NCBI GenBank assembly: GCA_036001465.1
Contig: DASYUH010000060.1
Coordinates: forward strand, 61,714-125,713
Source of the DNA: Candidatus Polarisedimenticolia bacterium
Lineage (GTDB): Bacteria; Acidobacteriota; Polarisedimenticolia; Gp22-AA2
Reading direction: 5' to 3'
DNA length: 64,000 nucleotides
The notes below the pieces were generated by a model. It did no database searches, had not been told where the DNA came from, and worked only from the letters and a program-made list of their open reading frames with translations. Positions 55,433 to 63,362 of the stretch are shown piece after piece. The position numbers and the translations under genes are program-made. Each line of letters opens with the position of its first letter. The first letter of the stretch is position 1.

Positions 55433-56644
55433 CTACCTGTTCCGGCGCGCCGCGACCTTCGGTTGGCGCGCCAGGCGCCAGAACTGCCGTTCGTTCAGCA
55501 GCGTGATCCTGTGTCCCTTCGCGCGCAGCCGCTTGATCTCCATCAGCTTCAGGCCGGCGTCCCTCCCGGCCGCCTGCAGGGGATTCGGTCGCCCCCGCAC
55601 GATGACGGTCGTGCGCGCCGACGGTCCGCCATGCACCACGGCGCCAGCCCTCCGTGCCGCTTTCCCGGCCTCGTTGCGGCGCTTGCTCAGGATGCCGGTG
55701 AACGCGAGGTGGACCCCCTTGAGGGACCGCAGCACGCCCGCCTTGAGCGGGGCCGGCGGATTGCGCAGCGCCTCGATCAGGCCGTCGGCGCTCTCGTACC
55801 GCTTGCGACGCTCCCCCAGGCAGCGGTGGATGATCTCCTTCAGGTGATCGCCGCAGGCGAGGCGGCGGATCTCGGAGGTGCGCAGGCGCGCGCTCGCGTC
55901 CCCCTTCACCAGCATCCCCAGGAGCTGCCCCACCTGATACACGTCGTCGCGGGCCTGCCACTTGGGGACGGCGCCCGCCAGGATGTCGCTGGGGGCCGTC
56001 AAGGCGTTCATGGTGCGCGCGGTGATCCCGCCCCGGTCGCTCTGCTGGCGCACGATCCCGAAATCCCCGAGCTTGAGGCTCGGCCCGTCGCAGACGAACA
56101 CGTTCATCGGGGTGAGGTCGCGGTGCAGCAGCTGTCCGCGGTGCAGCTTGCGGAGCACCTCGAGGATCCCCGCGATCTCGCGGCGGACGATCTTCTCGGG
56201 CCATCCCGCCTCCGCGCGGTGCAGGAAGGCCCTCAGGTCGCCGTGGCGCGCATACTCGAGGGCCAGGCAGTACAGCACCCGGCCCTCCGGCGGCGTCAGC
56301 GGGAAGGCGTCGTAGACGCGGATGGCGCGCGGATGTCCGTCCAGGAGCTGGCCGAAGTACGCCTCGCGCAGCCACCCGTCGATGCGCCCGCTGACCTTGA
56401 TGCAGACCGCCTCCGCGCCGACGGAGGAGTGGCCGAGGCACCGCGCCAGGTAGACCTGGCCGAAGCCCCCCTCGCCCAGGAACCGTTCGACCCGGTACGA
56501 GAGCAGGGTCTCGGGGCTCTCGATCGTCTGTCCGGGCGTCAGCAGACGGCGCGTGGAATCGGCCCGGACGCGCACCGGCTCCGCGCTGCGGGTGGTGGCG
56601 GAGGAGAGTCGCTTCGCGGGTCTCTCGCCTTCGTGGCCGGCCAT
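55433..56644 (-). CDS. Ser/Thr protein kinase fused to a BRCT-like domain
   Basis: 403 residues from an ATG 4 nt after GGAG. The kinase domain (about 45-300) has GEGGFGQVYLA (P-loop), VCIKVS (Lys), HRDLTPMNV and GDFGI, so it should be catalytically active. There is no membrane helix. The C-terminal about 85 residues read as a BRCT fold: GVHLAFTGILSKRRNEAGK, then AGAVVHGGPSARTTVIVRG, then ITLLNERQFWRL, closely like the BRCT of bacterial DNA ligase. BRCT domains bind phosphopeptides or DNA ends, so a self-docking or DNA-damage-linked kinase is plausible. That pairing is rare, and the partner is unknown. Confidence 0.87.
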   Translation of the reverse strand: MAGHEGERPAKRLSSATTRSAEPVRVRADSTRRLLTPGQTIESPETLLSYRVERFLGEGGFGQVYLARCLGHSSVGAEAVCIKVSGRIDGWLREAYFGQLLDGHPRAIRVYDAFPLTPPEGRVLYCLALEYARHGDLRAFLHRAEAGWPEKIVRREIAGILEVLRKLHRGQLLHRDLTPMNVFVCDGPSLKLGDFGIVRQQSDRGGITARTMNALTAPSDILAGAVPKWQARDDVYQVGQLLGMLVKGDASARLRTSEIRRLACGDHLKEIIHRCLGERRKRYESADGLIEALRNPPAPLKAGVLRSLKGVHLAFTGILSKRRNEAGKAARRAGAVVHGGPSARTTVIVRGRPNPLQAAGRDAGLKLMEIKRLRAKGHRITLLNERQFWRLARQPKVAARRNR

Positions 56645-56780
56645 GAGGCTCCAGCGCGGGTCGCGCAAAGGGGGGACGAGCCGAATTTTACCCCCGATGG
56701 GCGTTCCTGGTGGATCCTCATAAGGTGAGCACTGGTGGCCTGGCTTGCCGGTTGGCTCCGGGCTTCGCCTGCTGCGGGTC

Positions 56781-58271
56781 TCAGCGAGAGGAGTCCGCGA
56801 TCGGAAAGGCGTCGGGCAGGACGCGGACCGCGGTGGTCAGCTTGAGCGGCGGGGCGTCGCCGCCCGCGTACGTCAGCTCGACGAAGAACGCCGTCCAGCC
56901 GGAGGCCGGCGCGGTCATGCTCGCTCCGTACTCGCCGTCCGGCTGCGGCGCGAGGACGGTGCTGCGCCAGGCCGGCCCGAGCGTCTCGAGACGGAAGTCG
57001 CGCGCCTTGGGGTTCGTGGCCTGCCAGAGCCTGGCCTCGGCCGGAACCTGCGAGCCGCCGGTGCGGACGCGGATCGAGCCGTCCTCCTCGAACGTCCAGG
57101 TGAATTCGGGGCGCGGCGTCTCCTTCACGATCGAGCGATAGAAGGCCAGCACGCTCTCGTCCACGTCGGTCTGGCGCATCGAGTGGTCGGCGTTGGGGAC
57201 GTAGCGCAGGTGCTTCTCGCCCCGCAGGGCGTCGAAGTAGAACTGCGACGAGTCCGGGACGAAGAACTGGTCGCCGGTGGCGTTGATGACGAGCTTGGGC
57301 ATCGTCAGGCGGGCGCGGTACTCGTACGGGTCGACGATCTCCCGCAGCCGTCGCATCTGCGGCGTGCCGAACCAGTCGGGGACCCCCATCTCGACGTACG
57401 ACTGGATGGCCGGCGCCCAGAACCCATAGACGTCGTGATGATGCTTGAACGAGGCCTCCACGTTCAGGAGGTCGATCACGATCGGGACGATCCCCACGAC
57501 GCGCCGGTCGGCGGCGGCCGTGGTCCAGGTGGTCCAGCCCCGCTTCGAGGACCCGGCCACGACGAAGCGCCGGATGCGCGGGCCGCTGCCGCCTCGCTTT
57601 TCGAAGTACGCCGAGACGGTGTCCATGGCGCGCACGGCGCTCTTGGTCATCGGCAGCCTCGGCAGCCAGACCGGATCCCCGCCGCGCAGGAACTTGCTCC
57701 AGGCGAAGGCGATCAGCCGGTCCTCCTTGCGGGGTCCGCTGGAGTCCCCGGCGAACTGCAGCGGCTCGTTCGGGACCATCCTCAGCTCGGCCACGACGCT
57801 GCCGGTGGAGACCGCGATCCGCGCGTAGGTCGATCGGATCTCGGCGGGCAGGGCGTCGTCGTTGCTGCCGCCGCCGATATAGAGCAGCGCGATGTCGCTC
57901 GTGACCTTCTCGGGCTCGACGATCGTCAGCCAGTGCCACCAGGTCGTGCGGTCGACGTCCCCGGGGGTGAGCCAGGTCTGGGAGGTCATCTTCAGCACGT
58001 GCGCGACACACCCTTCGCCCGAAAGCTCGCGCACCTTCTCCCAGGTGTAGGCGGGGTCAGGGGCGGCGACGTAGCGATCGAGCGGCGTGGCGTCCTGCCG
58101 CGCGCCCTCGCGCGCGTCCGGACGGCGCGGTCCGCCGGCGGCGCAGGCCGGAAGGAGCAGGACCGCGACGGCGAGGGCCATTGAGAGTCGGGCCGCGGCG
58201 GGATGGGCCGCGGCCTCCAGAGCCGGGATGAGTCGGGCCGCGGCCAGAAGGACCGGCGCTGGGCGTTTCAC
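56781..58271 (-). CDS. PhoPQ-activated pathogenicity-related (PqaA-type) hydrolase, lipoprotein
   Basis: 496 residues from a GTG one base after the CPBP stop; an internal ATG (58181) would also give a lipobox (LLPAC). The family is recognisable from WKVTSDIALLYIGGG-type sequence (VTSDIALLYIGGGSN), nucleophile Ser in AGSSKRGWTTW (about 239), the acid in INATGDQFFVPDS and His in YVPNADHSM. The C-terminal about 110 residues form an immunoglobulin-like domain. The role is probably hydrolysis of an envelope or imported substrate; the exact reaction is unknown in the family. Coupling to the CPBP protease gene is tight. Confidence 0.9.
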   Translation of the reverse strand: MKRPAPVLLAAARLIPALEAAAHPAAARLSMALAVAVLLLPACAAGGPRRPDAREGARQDATPLDRYVAAPDPAYTWEKVRELSGEGCVAHVLKMTSQTWLTPGDVDRTTWWHWLTIVEPEKVTSDIALLYIGGGSNDDALPAEIRSTYARIAVSTGSVVAELRMVPNEPLQFAGDSSGPRKEDRLIAFAWSKFLRGGDPVWLPRLPMTKSAVRAMDTVSAYFEKRGGSGPRIRRFVVAGSSKRGWTTWTTAAADRRVVGIVPIVIDLLNVEASFKHHHDVYGFWAPAIQSYVEMGVPDWFGTPQMRRLREIVDPYEYRARLTMPKLVINATGDQFFVPDSSQFYFDALRGEKHLRYVPNADHSMRQTDVDESVLAFYRSIVKETPRPEFTWTFEEDGSIRVRTGGSQVPAEARLWQATNPKARDFRLETLGPAWRSTVLAPQPDGEYGASMTAPASGWTAFFVELTYAGGDAPPLKLTTAVRVLPDAFPIADSSR

Positions 58272-58272
58272 T

Positions 58273-59289
58273 TCAGAAGAAGAGTCCCCGGACCACGTCG
58301 ATGAGAGAGTGCGTGATCGCCGCGGCGGTCACTTTGCCGGTGCGGTTGTAGACGATGCCGTAGGCGATGCCGGCCACCGAAGCGATCGTCACGTAGCGCC
58401 AGTCGAACAGCGGATTGTTGTTGACGTGGGTGAACCCGAAGATCACCGAGCTGACGAGAAGCGCCGCCAGGCGCCCCCGGGCGCTCGGCGCGGCGCGCTG
58501 CAGCAGATTCTGCAGCAGCCCGCGGAACAGGACTTCCTCGGGCAGGGCGACCATCAGGCTTTTCCCCAGGATCATCGGGATGACGAGAGCCGCATGGGGC
58601 AGGTGCGGCCGGAACGGCACGAGGCCGGTCAGGCCCGCGAACACCAGGGCGAGCGGGAAGAACCACGCGAACGCGATCAGCGCCTGAACGACGTCCGGCT
58701 TCCGCAGCCGGAGGGTGAACCCGATCCCGCCGATCGGGCGGATCACCAGGAAGCAGAACAGGGCCAGGTTCATCCCGAGGAGCTGGCTGAACGCATGCGT
58801 CGGAGAAGGGATGCCGGCATGGGCCGGCTGCCACGCGCGGGCGAGCGCGGACAGCTCGACCGGCAGGTAGAGGAACGCCACGGTGAGCAGATCGAAGCGG
58901 TTCGGCCGCTCGCCGCGCTGCGCGGCGAGGCTGGCGAACAGGATGGGGAAGGCAAGATAGGCCGGGATCAGGAGCGATTCCGGTATCCGCAGCCGGCCGG
59001 GGCCGAGGCCGTACAGGATGTAGACCGCCAGCAGCATCGCCGGGAAGAGCAGTTCGCTCTTCGCGGTGCGCTCGCGCAGCCACCCCACGTAGTGCTCCGA
59101 CGTGAACAGAAGGTATGACAGGAGCAGCAGGCCGAAGCTGACCACCGTGGACGACAGGTCGAACAGGCTGACCGGGATCGAGGCGAGGACCAGGAACGCC
59201 CCGCAGCTGACGATCAGCGTGACGTAGAGCGCATACCGGATCTCGACCGGGGGGTCTGACATGGAAAACTGCGTCGTCGGATGGGCCAT
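58273..59289 (-). CDS. CPBP-family intramembrane glutamic-type protease
   Basis: 338 residues from an ATG preceded by GGGAGG; a start 16 codons earlier is possible but has no ribosome-binding site. About eight membrane helices. The active-site motifs are complete: EEVLFRG (about 255), FGFTHVNNN and THSLIDVV. CPBP proteins cleave prenylated or other membrane-embedded substrates and are often tied to bacteriocin self-immunity. The gene is coupled to the PqaA-type hydrolase. It diverges from another CPBP-like gene 67 bp away. Confidence 0.9.
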   Translation of the reverse strand: MAHPTTQFSMSDPPVEIRYALYVTLIVSCGAFLVLASIPVSLFDLSSTVVSFGLLLLSYLLFTSEHYVGWLRERTAKSELLFPAMLLAVYILYGLGPGRLRIPESLLIPAYLAFPILFASLAAQRGERPNRFDLLTVAFLYLPVELSALARAWQPAHAGIPSPTHAFSQLLGMNLALFCFLVIRPIGGIGFTLRLRKPDVVQALIAFAWFFPLALVFAGLTGLVPFRPHLPHAALVIPMILGKSLMVALPEEVLFRGLLQNLLQRAAPSARGRLAALLVSSVIFGFTHVNNNPLFDWRYVTIASVAGIAYGIVYNRTGKVTAAAITHSLIDVVRGLFF

Positions 59290-59356
59290 GGTCCTCCCGA
59301 GAACAATATTGTGACCGGCGATTCGCTTGCCGCCCACTCAAGATAGGAACATCTTG

Positions 59357-60019
59357 ATGGACATGCAACGACCCGCCGATCTCCGGCCGCTTTTGGAAAT
59401 CGTGGCGATGTCCGGGCTCCTGATCTCCTACATCTGGGGCTGGGGGAGCACCTTCATGGGGGCCTTCACCCTCTGCGTCATTCTGTATTTCACCATCGGC
59501 TTCGCCTCCCATCTGCGGGCCCGGGAGGGCCCGGCCGATCTCGGAATTCGGATCGACAACCTCGGCGCCGCGGCCCTGGACGCCCTCGTGGCGACGCTGG
59601 CGATCGGCCTCCTCCTCGCCGGCGCCGGCGCCCTGGCCGGCAGCATGGACTTCCCTCCCCTGGCCCTCTGGCCCCGCACCCTGATGGACGGTGTCATCTG
59701 GGGCCTCATGCAGCAGTACGGCCTGCTGTGCATCTTCTACCGTCGCTTCAGCGAGCTCTTTCCCCGGCATCGCGACGCCCCGCTGTGGGCCGCCAGCGCT
59801 GTCTTCTCCCTGCTCCACCTGCCGAACCCGTTCCTGACCGTGGCGACTCTCGGGGCCGGGGCCCTCTCCTGCTGGCTCTATCGCCGGAGGCAGAACCTTC
59901 TGGTCCTCGGCGTCATGCACGGGCTGGTCTCCTTCCTGATCGTCCACACGCTGACCAGCGGCATCACCATGGGGATGCGCGTCGGACCGGGATACTTCCG
60001 CTTCCTGGCGGGACGCTAG
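59357..60019 (+). CDS. CPBP-like membrane protein with Gln-Gln in place of the catalytic Glu pair
   Basis: 220 residues with about six helices. The positions matching the CPBP motifs read QQYGLLCIFYRR where EExxxR is usual, then FSLLHLPNPFL with a conserved His and GVMHGLVSF. The two catalytic glutamates are both Gln. A subgroup of CPBP relatives carries this QQ form, whose activity is doubtful; it may bind without cleaving. It is divergent from the intact CPBP gene, and the pair could be an enzyme and its pseudo-enzyme. The intergenic 67 bp must hold both promoters. Confidence 0.8.
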   Translation: MDMQRPADLRPLLEIVAMSGLLISYIWGWGSTFMGAFTLCVILYFTIGFASHLRAREGPADLGIRIDNLGAAALDALVATLAIGLLLAGAGALAGSMDFPPLALWPRTLMDGVIWGLMQQYGLLCIFYRRFSELFPRHRDAPLWAASAVFSLLHLPNPFLTVATLGAGALSCWLYRRRQNLLVLGVMHGLVSFLIVHTLTSGITMGMRVGPGYFRFLAGR

Positions 60020-60182
60020 CACCCGAGTCAGGCCGCGCCAGCGGCGGTGTCCTGCCGGCGCGCGGCGCAGCGAGATTCCGGCACACCGCGGGACGGCCGG
60101 TTCCCCGGTCGTGGCCGATCGGGGCTACGTGCGGATGTGGCACTACGGATTCGATCCGATCAAGGGGGCGCCGCAGGAGCCG

Positions 60183-60343
60183 CCCACATCAATCGCTGGG
60201 GGGATTTCAGCGAGACCTCGGTCGACCCGGCGGACGACCTGACTTTCTGGACCGTGCAGGAATACGCCGAGCCGCAGCTCTCGCCCGACTGTCCAACCGA
60301 TTTCACGGGTCTGTGGGGCACCTGGTGGGGGCATTTCCGGTGA
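60183..60343 (+). pseudogene. 3' remnant of a large exported repeat protein
   Basis: The frame ends with INRWGDFSETSVDPADD, then TFWTVQEYAE and GTWWGHF. This RWGD-x-S...D-TFW-x-QEYA...WGTWWG block is the usual end of very large extracytoplasmic proteins in Acidobacteria and relatives. Upstream (60020-60182) the homologous part is scrambled between frames, for example RGYVRMWHYGFDPIKG. Only about 50 residues survive. The 60344-60392 stretch before the next promoter holds nothing evident. Confidence 0.6.
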
Positions 60344-60392
60344 CGCCCCTGCGTCCGTCTTGCTCGGGACCATACACTCCCTAAGTTTCTAC

Positions 60393-60420
60393 TTGACACT
60401 GTTACTGTTGACAGTATAAT
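60393..60420 (+). promoter_or_regulatory. Consensus sigma-70 promoter TTGACA-16-TATAAT with palindromic operator
   Basis: TTGACA (60393-60398) and TATAAT (60415-60420) are both perfect, with a 16-bp spacer. A palindrome ACTGT-TG-ACAGT (60404-60415) fills the space between them, preceded by a tandem ACTGTT copy (60398-60403). The GTG of the MerR gene lies only 6 nt after the -10, so the transcript would be leaderless. Confidence 0.8.
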
Positions 60421-60426
60421 TGGCGC

Positions 60427-61242
60427 GTGATCGCCAAGCTGCTGAAGCCTTACAGGGAGCGTGAAGACCTGAGTATCGACGACCTGGTCCACCTGGCCGC
60501 CGAGGTGGTGCCGCAAGTCGTCTCCGGGCAGTCGAAGCACAAGGTGACCGAAGTGCCGGACGCGCGGACGATTCGCTATTACATCCAGGAGGGGCTCGTC
60601 GACCGTCCCGGCGGCTCGGCGGGGCCGGCGGCGGTCTACGGCTACCGGCACCTCCTGCAGATCGTCGCCATCAAGGCGCTGCAAAGCGAGTTCGTTCCGA
60701 TCCGGGAGATCAAGCGGTCGATCGGCTCGTTGTCCCCGGAGAACCTCGAGGCCCGCCTGGAGGAATGGGCCGCGCGCCGCCCGCGGGAGGCGTCGCCGTT
60801 GGACGCGCTGCAGCAGCAGGTGTGGTCCCCGGCGTGGCCCGCGATGGCCCGTGAGGCGCAGAATCCCCCGGACGGTTCCCCAACGGGTCAGCGGGCGGCC
60901 GCCCGTCAATACCTCCTCGGGCTGCGCAACCGGCGGGCGGAGGAGGCCAGCCACCAGTCTCTTCCCCGGACCTCGCGCTCCCCGAGCCCCTCGCGCTCAT
61001 CCCGCCCCGAGGTCGCGTCGGCGGTCACATCGGTGGACGCGTCGGCGACCGGGGCGCGCCCGATCGAGCCGGGGCCGATGGAGATGGCCCCCACGGGGTG
61101 GCGCCGCTTCGAGCTCTATCCGGGCATCGAGCTGCACGTCAAGGAGGGCACGGGAGTGCCCGACAGCCCGTCGTTCTTCTCCGTACTCGCCTCCCGCCTG
61201 AGGGTGATCCTGGAGCACCTCAGGCAGACGATTTCCAGGTAA
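60427..61242 (+). CDS. MerR-family transcriptional regulator, probably leaderless and autoregulated
   Basis: 271 residues from a GTG. The MerR DNA-binding domain (about 20-95) has VPDARTIRYYIQEGLVDRP and AVYGYRHLLQIVAIKAL. The middle (about 115-205) is low complexity. The C-terminal about 60 residues (WRRFELYPGIELHVKEG, VILEHLRQTI) are a separate domain that may contact the VWA protein encoded 12 bp downstream. A palindrome sits between the -35 and -10 of its promoter, the classical MerR binding position, but the 16-bp spacer is shorter than the 19-20 bp of metal-responsive MerR promoters, so simple repression is more likely. Confidence 0.88.
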   Translation: MIAKLLKPYREREDLSIDDLVHLAAEVVPQVVSGQSKHKVTEVPDARTIRYYIQEGLVDRPGGSAGPAAVYGYRHLLQIVAIKALQSEFVPIREIKRSIGSLSPENLEARLEEWAARRPREASPLDALQQQVWSPAWPAMAREAQNPPDGSPTGQRAAARQYLLGLRNRRAEEASHQSLPRTSRSPSPSRSSRPEVASAVTSVDASATGARPIEPGPMEMAPTGWRRFELYPGIELHVKEGTGVPDSPSFFSVLASRLRVILEHLRQTISR

Positions 61243-61254
61243 GGGAGCGGCACC

Positions 61255-62529
61255 ATGAACGCCAGCCAGCCAACCATCACCATCCTCCCATCCCGTTCGC
61301 TCCTGGCCGCCGGTCAGGAGAACCTCCTCGACGTCCTGATCCGCATCGCGGCTCCCCAGCAAGAGCCGCGCTGTGAGCGCCGGCCCCTGAACCTGGGAAT
61401 CGTCCTCGATCGCAGCGGCAGCATGCAGGGGGAAAAGCTCCGCCACGCCGCCACGGCGGTCGCCTTCGCGGTGCGCAACATGCACGGCGACGACCGGGTC
61501 AGCCTGACGGTTTACGACGATGAGGTCCAGACGCTCGTGCCGTCGGCGCCGGTGGCGAAAGCGGGCGCGACCCTCCTGGAGCTCCTGCCGCGCATCCGAG
61601 CCGGCCACGCGACGGCGTTGCACGACGGCTGGGTGCAGGGCGGGCTGCAGGTGAGCGAGCATCTCGAGCCCGGTCGTTTGAGCCGGGTGCTTCTGATCAG
61701 CGACGGCCTCGCCAACGAAGGCGAGACGCGCACCGAGGTGCTGGTCACGCGCGCCCGCGAGCTGTTCGACAAGGGGGTCAGCACCTCGACGATCGGTGTC
61801 GGCACGGACTTCAACGAGGATCTGATGATCCCGATGGCGCGCGACGGAGGGGGCAGCGGCTGGTTCATCGAGTCGCCAGCCGATTTCACCCGCATCTTCC
61901 AGGCCGAGCTGCAGGACCTCGCCACGGTGTTCGGTGAGAAGGTGCGCCTGCGCCTCGAGCCGCGCGGCCGGCGTGCCGAGGTCGTCGAGGTGCGGAACGA
62001 TCTCCAGAGCGACGGCGACGGCTACCTGCTCGGCACGTTGTTCTCGGGCTCGCCGCTGGAGATCGTCGCCCACATCAAGGTGCGGGGTGGCGAGATGGGC
62101 CAGCCCGTCGACGTGCTCGATGTCCGGCTGTCGTGGGAGGCCCCGGGAGAGGGGCGGGCGGAGATGCAGCAGCTCTTCCGGATGGAGTGCGACGATCCCG
62201 CGAAGGTTGCGGGGCTGCCGGCGAGCGCCGAAGTCAGCCGCGTGGTCGAGCTTCTGAAGTCGGCCCGGCTGCGCCGCCGCGCCGTCGAGCTGATGGACGC
62301 CGGCCAGTTCGCGGCCGTGCGCACCCTCCTCCGCGAGCAGCGGGCCCTGTGGCAGGAGATGTCCGCGCGCACCGGCGGCGCGGATGCGCTCCTGGAGGCG
62401 CAGGAGATCGACCAGCTGGTCATGGCTGTGGAGTTCGCCGACAGCGACCGGTCATCCCGCAGCTCGGCCCGCAAGTATCTCCAATACCAGGCGCAGGAGC
62501 GGCTGGCGCGCTCCCGAAGGCGGACCTAG
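61255..62529 (+). CDS. VWA-domain protein coupled to the MerR regulator
   Basis: 424 residues. The von Willebrand A domain (about 45-225) has a complete MIDAS: DRSGSM (about 52), Thr in HATALHDG and Asp in LISDGLAN. It is followed by a beta-rich region (RLRLEPRGRRAEVVEV) and a helical C-terminus (about 320-424), as in YfbK/CoxE-like and inter-alpha-trypsin-type proteins. No signal or membrane helix, so it is cytoplasmic. VWA domains bind ligands through a divalent metal. Its place 12 bp after a MerR gene suggests that it modulates that regulator. This is inference from context. Confidence 0.88.
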   Translation: MNASQPTITILPSRSLLAAGQENLLDVLIRIAAPQQEPRCERRPLNLGIVLDRSGSMQGEKLRHAATAVAFAVRNMHGDDRVSLTVYDDEVQTLVPSAPVAKAGATLLELLPRIRAGHATALHDGWVQGGLQVSEHLEPGRLSRVLLISDGLANEGETRTEVLVTRARELFDKGVSTSTIGVGTDFNEDLMIPMARDGGGSGWFIESPADFTRIFQAELQDLATVFGEKVRLRLEPRGRRAEVVEVRNDLQSDGDGYLLGTLFSGSPLEIVAHIKVRGGEMGQPVDVLDVRLSWEAPGEGRAEMQQLFRMECDDPAKVAGLPASAEVSRVVELLKSARLRRRAVELMDAGQFAAVRTLLREQRALWQEMSARTGGADALLEAQEIDQLVMAVEFADSDRSSRSSARKYLQYQAQERLARSRRRT

Positions 62530-62625
62530 CTAGCCCAGGGCTCACCCGGCCCGGTCGACCACCCGCGGAGCCGCTCGGTCGGCGGAGGGACCTGGCCGCG
62601 CTGGAGCCGCCGCGGCAAGTCGTGT

Positions 62626-63279
62626 TCAGTGGTGGTCGGGCGGCCCGTGATGTCTCGGCTTCCCCTTGTCTTCGTGCGGCCCCTTCCCCTTCTTGACCTT
62701 ATCGTAGGGACGACCGTGCTTGTCGGCCACGACGACCGCGATCGACCTCCCCTGGCCGCGGGCCCTGGCCAGCTCGTAGGGGGCCATGTGGGCCGACCGC
62801 GCGCCGATCTGCACCTGCACCAGCCCGGCGATGTCGTTGTCGCTCAGCCCTTCACCCCGGCGGTTGTTCCGCCAGTGGCCCCACGCGTTGCCGTAGGGGG
62901 GGCCGGGATCGCGATCGATGCCCGCGAACAGGACGTCATACGACACGCCCACCTGGCCGAAGATCGCCGACCACGACAGCCCCTGCGCCCGCAGATCGAC
63001 GATGAAGGCGGGCGGCCGGCCGCATTCGTGGGCCAGGAAGAGGACCACCGGCAGATCGACCTCGACGTACCGCAGGCGCGGCAGGACCGGCTCGAGGTCG
63101 CGCTGGCTGTAGCCGTAATCGCTGACCGCGACGTTCAGGAAGAACTCGTTGTCGTCGTTCACCCGGTCCATGCTGAACAGGAAATCGAAGGAGGTCCGGG
63201 CGCGGGCCGTACCCGGCGCGGCGCACAGCACGACCGCCAGGACCATTCCAACGAAGGTGCTCGCACGTCCTCGCATCAT
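62626..63279 (-). CDS. Exported protein of unknown function, paralogue of the next gene
   Basis: 217 residues from the first of two adjacent ATGs after AAGGAGGAGG; signal peptide about 1-25. The conserved body reads SFDFLFSMDRVNDDNEFFLN, YGYSQRDLEPVLPRLRYVE, FLAHECGRPPAFIVDLRAQG, SWSAIFGQVGVSYDVLF and PPYGNAWGHWRNN. The tail is His/Lys-rich (GKPRHHGPPDHH) and could bind metal. I know no function for the family. It is transcribed in the same direction as its paralogue, about 83 bp away, and the two clearly arose by tandem duplication. Confidence 0.85.
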   Translation of the reverse strand: MMRGRASTFVGMVLAVVLCAAPGTARARTSFDFLFSMDRVNDDNEFFLNVAVSDYGYSQRDLEPVLPRLRYVEVDLPVVLFLAHECGRPPAFIVDLRAQGLSWSAIFGQVGVSYDVLFAGIDRDPGPPYGNAWGHWRNNRRGEGLSDNDIAGLVQVQIGARSAHMAPYELARARGQGRSIAVVVADKHGRPYDKVKKGKGPHEDKGKPRHHGPPDHH

Positions 63280-63306
63280 GACCTCCTCCTTCCCTTCATG
63301 CCCTTC

Positions 63307-63318
63307 ATGGCATGCCAT
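63307..63318. promoter_or_regulatory. 12-bp perfect palindrome between paralogous genes
   Basis: ATGGCATGCCAT is its own reverse complement. It lies in the 83-bp gap between the two paralogues with further copies of ATGCCATGCC (63331-63340) and repeated CCTTCATG. It could be a protein-binding site upstream of the left gene. Confidence 0.3.
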
Positions 63319-63362
63319 GCCTTCGATAGGATGCCATGCCTGCCCGCTGGGCCGGTCCCCTC

